64,000 bases of DNA, taken from the NCBI RefSeq assembly GCF_042682565.1, contig NZ_JBHUIC010000029.1. One strand, 5' to 3'. Positions 59,961 to 64,000 of this stretch are shown one piece after another (position 1 is the first letter of the stretch; each line of letters opens with the position of its first letter). This stretch comes from Pistricoccus aurantiacus (GTDB lineage Bacteria; Pseudomonadota; Gammaproteobacteria; Pseudomonadales; Halomonadaceae). A model generated the notes under the pieces. The model saw nothing but the letters and a program-made list of their open reading frames with translations, searched no databases and had not been told where the DNA came from. A program made the translations under genes and the position numbers.

Positions 59961-62805
59961 CCCCAAGGCTATGAGCGATTACAAGCACACGTTGAACCTG
60001 CCGGAAACCGACTTCCCCATGCGCGGCAACCTGCCCAAGCGAGAGCCCGCTCGGGTAGTCGAGTGGCGGGAAATGAATCTCTACCAGCGCCTGCGCGAGG
60101 CGCGCGCCGGGCGAGAGAAATTCATCCTGCACGACGGCCCTCCCTATGCCAACGGCAATATCCATATCGGCCACGCGGTCAACAAGATTCTCAAGGACAT
60201 CATCGTCAAGGCCAAGAGCCTGGCGGGTTTTGATGCTCCCTATGTGCCGGGCTGGGATTGTCACGGCCTGCCCATCGAGCACAAGGTGGAAACCACCTAC
60301 GGCAAGCATCTGCCGCCCCAGGAAGCTCGGCTCAAGTGCCGGCAATACGCCTCGGAGCAGATCGACATCCAGCGAGAGGAATTCATTCGCCTCGGGGTGA
60401 TCGGCGACTGGGACAATCCCTACCGCAGCATGGATTTCGTCAACGAGGCCGGAGAGATCCGGGCCCTGGCGAAAATGGTCGAGGGCGATTACGTCTTCAA
60501 GGGGCTCAAGCCGGTCAACTGGTGCTTCGACTGTGGCTCCGCCCTGGCGGAGGCGGAGGTGGAATACGCGGACAAGCGCTCGGACGCCATCGACGTGGCC
60601 TTCCCCTGCGCGGAGCCGGAAAAGCTCGCCCATGCCTTCGGTCGAAGCGAGCTGGAAAAGCCCGCGGCGGTGGTGATCTGGACCACCACCCCCTGGACGA
60701 TTCCCGCCAACCAGGCGCTCAACGTGCACCCGGAGTTCACCTACGCCCTGGTGGACGTGGGCGATCGCCTGCTGCTGCTGGCGGAAGAACTGGTGGCCTC
60801 CTGCCTCGAGCGCTTCGAGCTGGAAGGGGAGATCATCGCCACGACCTCCGGCGAACGGCTCGACCTGATCGAGTTCCAGCATCCGCTGTACGATCGCCGC
60901 TCGCCGATCTATCTGGCGGATTACGTGGAAAGCGAGGTGGGCAGCACCGGCATCGTGCATTCCTCTCCAGCTTACGGGGTAGACGACTTCTTCACCTGTC
61001 GCGCCTATGGCATGGATTTCGAGGAGATTCGCAATCCGGTCAAAGGGGACGGCGTCTACGCCGATGATCTCGAATTTTTCGGCGGCCAGCTGATCTGGAA
61101 GGCCAACTCCCAGATCGTCGCCAAGCTCGACGAGGTAGACGCGCTGATGGCCCATCAGGTCATCACCCACAGCTACATGCACTGCTGGCGTCACAAGACC
61201 CCGGTGATCTACCGCGCCACCGCTCAATGGTTCGTGGGCATGGATCGCCGGGTCGAGGATGATCTCACCCTGCGCCAGAAGGCTCTGGACGGTATCGAGC
61301 AGACCCGCTTCACGCCGGCCTGGGGCAAGGCGCGGCTGCATTCGATGATCGCCAATCGTCCGGACTGGTGCATTTCCCGCCAGCGCAACTGGGGGGTGCC
61401 GATTCCGTTCTTTTTGCACAAGGCGACCGGTGAGCTGCATCCGAATACCCTGGAACTGATGGAAGCGGTGGCAGGCCTGGTGGGGAAGGCCGGCATCGAC
61501 GCCTGGTTTCGCCTCGATCCCGAGGAATTGCTGGGAAGCGAGGCGGCGGACTACGTCAAGAGCACGGATACCCTGGACGTGTGGTTTGACTCCGGCACCA
61601 CCCACTGGCACGTGCTGCGCGGCTCTCATCCGCTGGGCCACGAAGAGGGCCCACGGGCGGATCTCTACCTGGAAGGCTCGGACCAGCATCGCGGCTGGTT
61701 CCATTCCTCGCTCTTGACCGGCTGCGCCATCGACGGTCACCCGCCGTATCGCGAGCTTTTGACCCACGGCTTCACCGTGGACGCCCAAGGCCGCAAGATG
61801 TCCAAGTCGCTGGGCAACGTGGTGGCGCCCCAGGAAGTCATGGACAAGCTAGGCGCGGATATCCTGCGCCTGTGGGTCGCCTCCACGGATTATTCCGGCG
61901 AGATGGCGGTGTCCGACGAGATTCTGAAGCGCACCGCGGACGTCTATCGGCGCATCCGCAATACCGCGCGCTTCCTGCTGGCCAATCTCAACGGCTTCGA
62001 TCCCGCCCGAGATGTGGTCGCCTTCGACGATATGCTGGCGCTGGATCGCTGGGTAGTGGATCGCGCCGCTCAGCTTCAGGCACGCATCGAGACCGCCTAT
62101 GATGAGTATCGCTTCCTGGACGTCTATCAGCAGGTGCATACCTTCTGTGCTCGGGAACTGGGCGGTTTCTACCTGGATATCATCAAGGATCGTCAGTACA
62201 CCACCCAGGCGGATTCCCTGGCCCGGCGCAGCGCCCAGACCGCCCTGTATCGGGTCGTCGAGGCCCTGTCCCGTTGGGTGGCGCCGATCCTGTCCTTTAC
62301 CGCGGAAGAAATTCACGGCCATATCCCCGGTCCGCGCCAGGACAGCGTGCTGCTGGAAACCTACTACGACGGGCTCGATACCCTGGAGGATTCCGCGGTG
62401 TTCGGCCGCGACTTCTGGGAAACGGTGCTGGAGGTCAAGCAGGCGGTCAACAAGTGCCTGGAAGACGCCCGCAATGCCAAGCAGATCAAGAACAGCCTGG
62501 CGGCGGAGGTGACCCTGTATGTCAGCGAGCCCCTGGAACGCACCTTGAGCCGACTGGGAGACGAACTGCGCTTCGTGCTGTTGACCAGCGAGGTGCGTCT
62601 GGCGCCCCTGAGCGAAGGCAATGATGCCCAGGCGACGGAGCTTGAGGAGCTCAAGGTGGCGGCGGCGCCTAGCCCTCATGCCAAGTGCGAGCGCTGCTGG
62701 CATCATCGTCCGGACGTGGGCAGCCACCCGGAGCATCCGGACCTGTGCGGCCGCTGTATCGACAACCTGCCGGATGGTCCGGGCGAGACGCGCCTTTATG
62801 CTTGA
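59941..62805 (+). CDS. ileS: Isoleucine--tRNA ligase
   Basis: The 954-residue class I synthetase has HIGH (75-78) in PPYANGNIHIGHAV, the CP1 editing domain (WTTTPWTIPANQAL), KMSKS in GRKMSKSLGN, and a C-terminal zinc finger (CERCWHHRPDVG, CGRCID). Starts at ATG 59941, 59953 or 59971 are all possible; the core begins near MSDYKHTLNL (59971). Confidence 0.97.
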   Translation: MTRTMADPKAMSDYKHTLNLPETDFPMRGNLPKREPARVVEWREMNLYQRLREARAGREKFILHDGPPYANGNIHIGHAVNKILKDIIVKAKSLAGFDAPYVPGWDCHGLPIEHKVETTYGKHLPPQEARLKCRQYASEQIDIQREEFIRLGVIGDWDNPYRSMDFVNEAGEIRALAKMVEGDYVFKGLKPVNWCFDCGSALAEAEVEYADKRSDAIDVAFPCAEPEKLAHAFGRSELEKPAAVVIWTTTPWTIPANQALNVHPEFTYALVDVGDRLLLLAEELVASCLERFELEGEIIATTSGERLDLIEFQHPLYDRRSPIYLADYVESEVGSTGIVHSSPAYGVDDFFTCRAYGMDFEEIRNPVKGDGVYADDLEFFGGQLIWKANSQIVAKLDEVDALMAHQVITHSYMHCWRHKTPVIYRATAQWFVGMDRRVEDDLTLRQKALDGIEQTRFTPAWGKARLHSMIANRPDWCISRQRNWGVPIPFFLHKATGELHPNTLELMEAVAGLVGKAGIDAWFRLDPEELLGSEAADYVKSTDTLDVWFDSGTTHWHVLRGSHPLGHEEGPRADLYLEGSDQHRGWFHSSLLTGCAIDGHPPYRELLTHGFTVDAQGRKMSKSLGNVVAPQEVMDKLGADILRLWVASTDYSGEMAVSDEILKRTADVYRRIRNTARFLLANLNGFDPARDVVAFDDMLALDRWVVDRAAQLQARIETAYDEYRFLDVYQQVHTFCARELGGFYLDIIKDRQYTTQADSLARRSAQTALYRVVEALSRWVAPILSFTAEEIHGHIPGPRQDSVLLETYYDGLDTLEDSAVFGRDFWETVLEVKQAVNKCLEDARNAKQIKNSLAAEVTLYVSEPLERTLSRLGDELRFVLLTSEVRLAPLSEGNDAQATELEELKVAAAPSPHAKCERCWHHRPDVGSHPEHPDLCGRCIDNLPDGPGETRLYA

Positions 62806-62854
62806 TAATAGAACGGAGCCTGATAACACGACTGGGCATAAGTCGGAGACAGCA

Positions 62855-63358
62855 ATGACCAATCCTGATGCTGCCTTACCCATGCGCCATCCGCTGCGCT
62901 GGCTATGGCTGTCGGCCCTGGTGATTCTGCTGGATCTCGGCACCAAGGCGCTGGCGGTGAGCTGGCTCGACTACGCCCGGCCGGTGGAGGTGCTGCCGGT
63001 TTTCGATCTCACGCTTTTGCACAATACCGGCGCCGCCTTCAGTTTCCTGGCGGATCATGGGGGCTGGCAGCGCTGGCTGTTCGCCGCCATCGCCGTGGGT
63101 GCCAGTATCGGCTTGACCGTCTGGCTGACTCGGCTTAAGGCGCGGGAAACCATGCTTGCCGCTTCTCTGGCCGCAATCATCGGCGGCGCGCTGGGCAACC
63201 TGTTCGACCGTCTGGTGCACGGCTATGTGATCGACTTCCTGTCCTTTCACTGGCAGGGCTACTACTTTCCCGCCTTCAACCTGGCGGACACGGCGATTAC
63301 CCTGGGCGCCATCGGGCTGATCATCGAATCGCTGCGAGACGCCCGGCGGGGTAAATAG
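62855..63358 (+). CDS. lspA: Lipoprotein signal peptidase (signal peptidase II)
   Basis: The 167-residue protein has four TM helices and the catalytic Asp motifs GNLFDRLVHGYVIDFLSF and FNLADTAITLG, plus NTGAAFSFLAD. It cleaves prolipoprotein signal peptides. GGAG lies 6 nt before ATG 62855. An upstream in-frame ORF inside ileS is rejected. Confidence 0.97.
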   Translation: MTNPDAALPMRHPLRWLWLSALVILLDLGTKALAVSWLDYARPVEVLPVFDLTLLHNTGAAFSFLADHGGWQRWLFAAIAVGASIGLTVWLTRLKARETMLAASLAAIIGGALGNLFDRLVHGYVIDFLSFHWQGYYFPAFNLADTAITLGAIGLIIESLRDARRGK

Positions 63359-63396
63359 ACCCCGCAGGCGAAGCCGCATCAAGAGGGAGAAAGATC

Positions 63397-63843
63397 ATGA
63401 GCGATTACACCATCGACGAAGGCATGGAGGTCACCCTGCACTTCACCTTGAAGCTCGAGGATGGCACCGTGGTGGATTCCACCAAGGACAAGGCGCCGGC
63501 AACTTTCCAGGTCGGCGACGGCAACCTGCCGCCGGGTTTCGAGGCGCCGCTCACCGGGCTGACTGACGGCGCCGTCGAGCGCTTCGAGATTCCCCCGGAA
63601 CATGCTTTCGGTCAGCGCAACCCCAGCAACGTGCAGTTGATCAAGCGTGACGACTTCGACGACGAGGTGCCGGAAGTCGGCACGGTGATGTCCTTCAGCG
63701 ACGCCGCCGGCGGCGAACTGCCCGGGGTCATCGCAAGTGTCGGGGAAAAGCAGGTCGAAGTGGACTTCAATCATCCTCTGGCCGGGCGTACCCTGACCTT
63801 CGAAGTGGAAATCTTGAAGGTAAGACCCGGCACCACGCACTAG
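63397..63843 (+). CDS. fkpB: FKBP-type peptidyl-prolyl isomerase (FkpB/SlpA)
   Basis: The 148-residue protein has the FKBP core (VTLHFTLKLEDGTVVDST) with the inserted IF domain (EIPPEHAFGQRNPSNVQLIK), as in FkpB. Its place between lspA and ispH is the conserved context. It is a cytosolic prolyl isomerase and chaperone. Confidence 0.94.
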   Translation: MSDYTIDEGMEVTLHFTLKLEDGTVVDSTKDKAPATFQVGDGNLPPGFEAPLTGLTDGAVERFEIPPEHAFGQRNPSNVQLIKRDDFDDEVPEVGTVMSFSDAAGGELPGVIASVGEKQVEVDFNHPLAGRTLTFEVEILKVRPGTTH

Positions 63844-63844
63844 C

Positions 63845-63869
63845 CCTTATATCAGCTCCTTATATCAGC
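63845..63869. repeat. 12-bp tandem duplication before ispH
   Basis: CCTTATATCAGC occurs at 63845-63856 and 63858-63869 in the 45-bp fkpB-ispH gap, a small duplication with no obvious function. Confidence 0.6.
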
Positions 63870-63888
63870 ACCCACGGAGGCACGAATC

Positions 63889-64000
63889 ATGCAGATACAA
63901 CTGGCCAATCCCCGAGGCTTCTGTGCCGGTGTCGATCGCGCCATCGAGATCGTCAATCGCGCCTTGGATGTCTTCGGGCCACCGATCTACGTGCGCCACG
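63889..64000 (+). CDS. ispH: 4-hydroxy-3-methylbut-2-enyl diphosphate reductase, partial
   Basis: Only the first 37 codons are in the window. MQIQLANPRGFCAGVDRAIE is the IspH N-terminus, with Cys12 as the first iron-sulfur ligand. It is the last MEP-pathway enzyme, making IPP and DMAPP. ACGGAGG precedes the ATG. Confidence 0.95.
   Translation, partial: MQIQLANPRGFCAGVDRAIEIVNRALDVFGPPIYVRH

Noticed and set aside
59632..61788. 718-codon open frame antisense to ribF-ileS
   Set aside because: It is a shadow of intact ribF and ileS, with low-complexity composition.

Overview
The window reads as a chromosomal core region of a moderately halophilic gammaproteobacterium, most likely Halomonadaceae (Halomonas/Chromohalobacter type). 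The basis is gene content and order (map-glnD-dapC opposite rpsB-tsf-pyrH-frr-uppS-cdsA-dxr-rseP-bamA-skp-lpxD-fabZ-lpxA-lpxB-rnhB-dnaE-accA-tilS), high GC, acidic proteins, a TAXI-type TRAP transporter and a DUF2945 gene. The genus is inferred; no rRNA gene is present to prove it.

Layout. 1-4232 (minus): map, glnD and the 5' part of dapC. 4233-25488 (plus): translation (rpsB, tsf, frr), UMP kinase, isoprenoid and phospholipid steps (uppS, cdsA, dxr), envelope biogenesis (rseP, bamA, skp), lipid A synthesis (lpxD, fabZ, lpxA, lpxB), then rnhB, dnaE, accA and tilS. 25460-31235: ppx (minus), then rho, ubiD and a flavin reductase (plus). 31246-33521: a small membrane protein, a regulatory leader rich in aromatic codons, a class I DAHP synthase and a DUF3087 gene. 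33534-41964 (minus): hemB, tatCBA, hisE, ubiB-ubiJ-ubiE, a DUF971 gene and hslUV. 42262-52130 is more accessory: DUF6435, YbjQ, a toxin-antitoxin pair whose toxin looks broken, a PuuR-like regulator, a nuclease-like membrane protein, a TAXI TRAP transporter, lhgO, an APC permease and DUF2945. 52190-53329: tRNA-Pro(CGG) and ispB (minus). 53615-64000 (plus): rplU-rpmA-obgE-proB, rpsT, murJ-ribF-ileS-lspA-fkpB-ispH.

Two features stand out. (1) Two copies of a 144-bp imperfect palindrome (17464-17607 and 19400-19543, about 90% identical, same orientation) sit at gene ends. Each carries an overlapping stop/start ATGA. Copy 1 supplies the start codon and first 22 codons of lpxB. Copy 2 supplies the last 26 codons and stop of rnhB. 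Several differences between copies are compensatory within the terminal stem. They resemble ERIC or Rickettsia palindromic elements that became a stop-restart cassette. (2) The DAHP synthase gene is preceded by two consecutive short ORFs dense in Tyr/Trp/Phe codons. The first is followed by a textbook terminator and a possible antiterminator, and the second ends 2 nt before the synthase start codon. This looks like attenuation control of entry into the aromatic pathway.

Most other genes are housekeeping and sit in short-spaced or overlapping operons.
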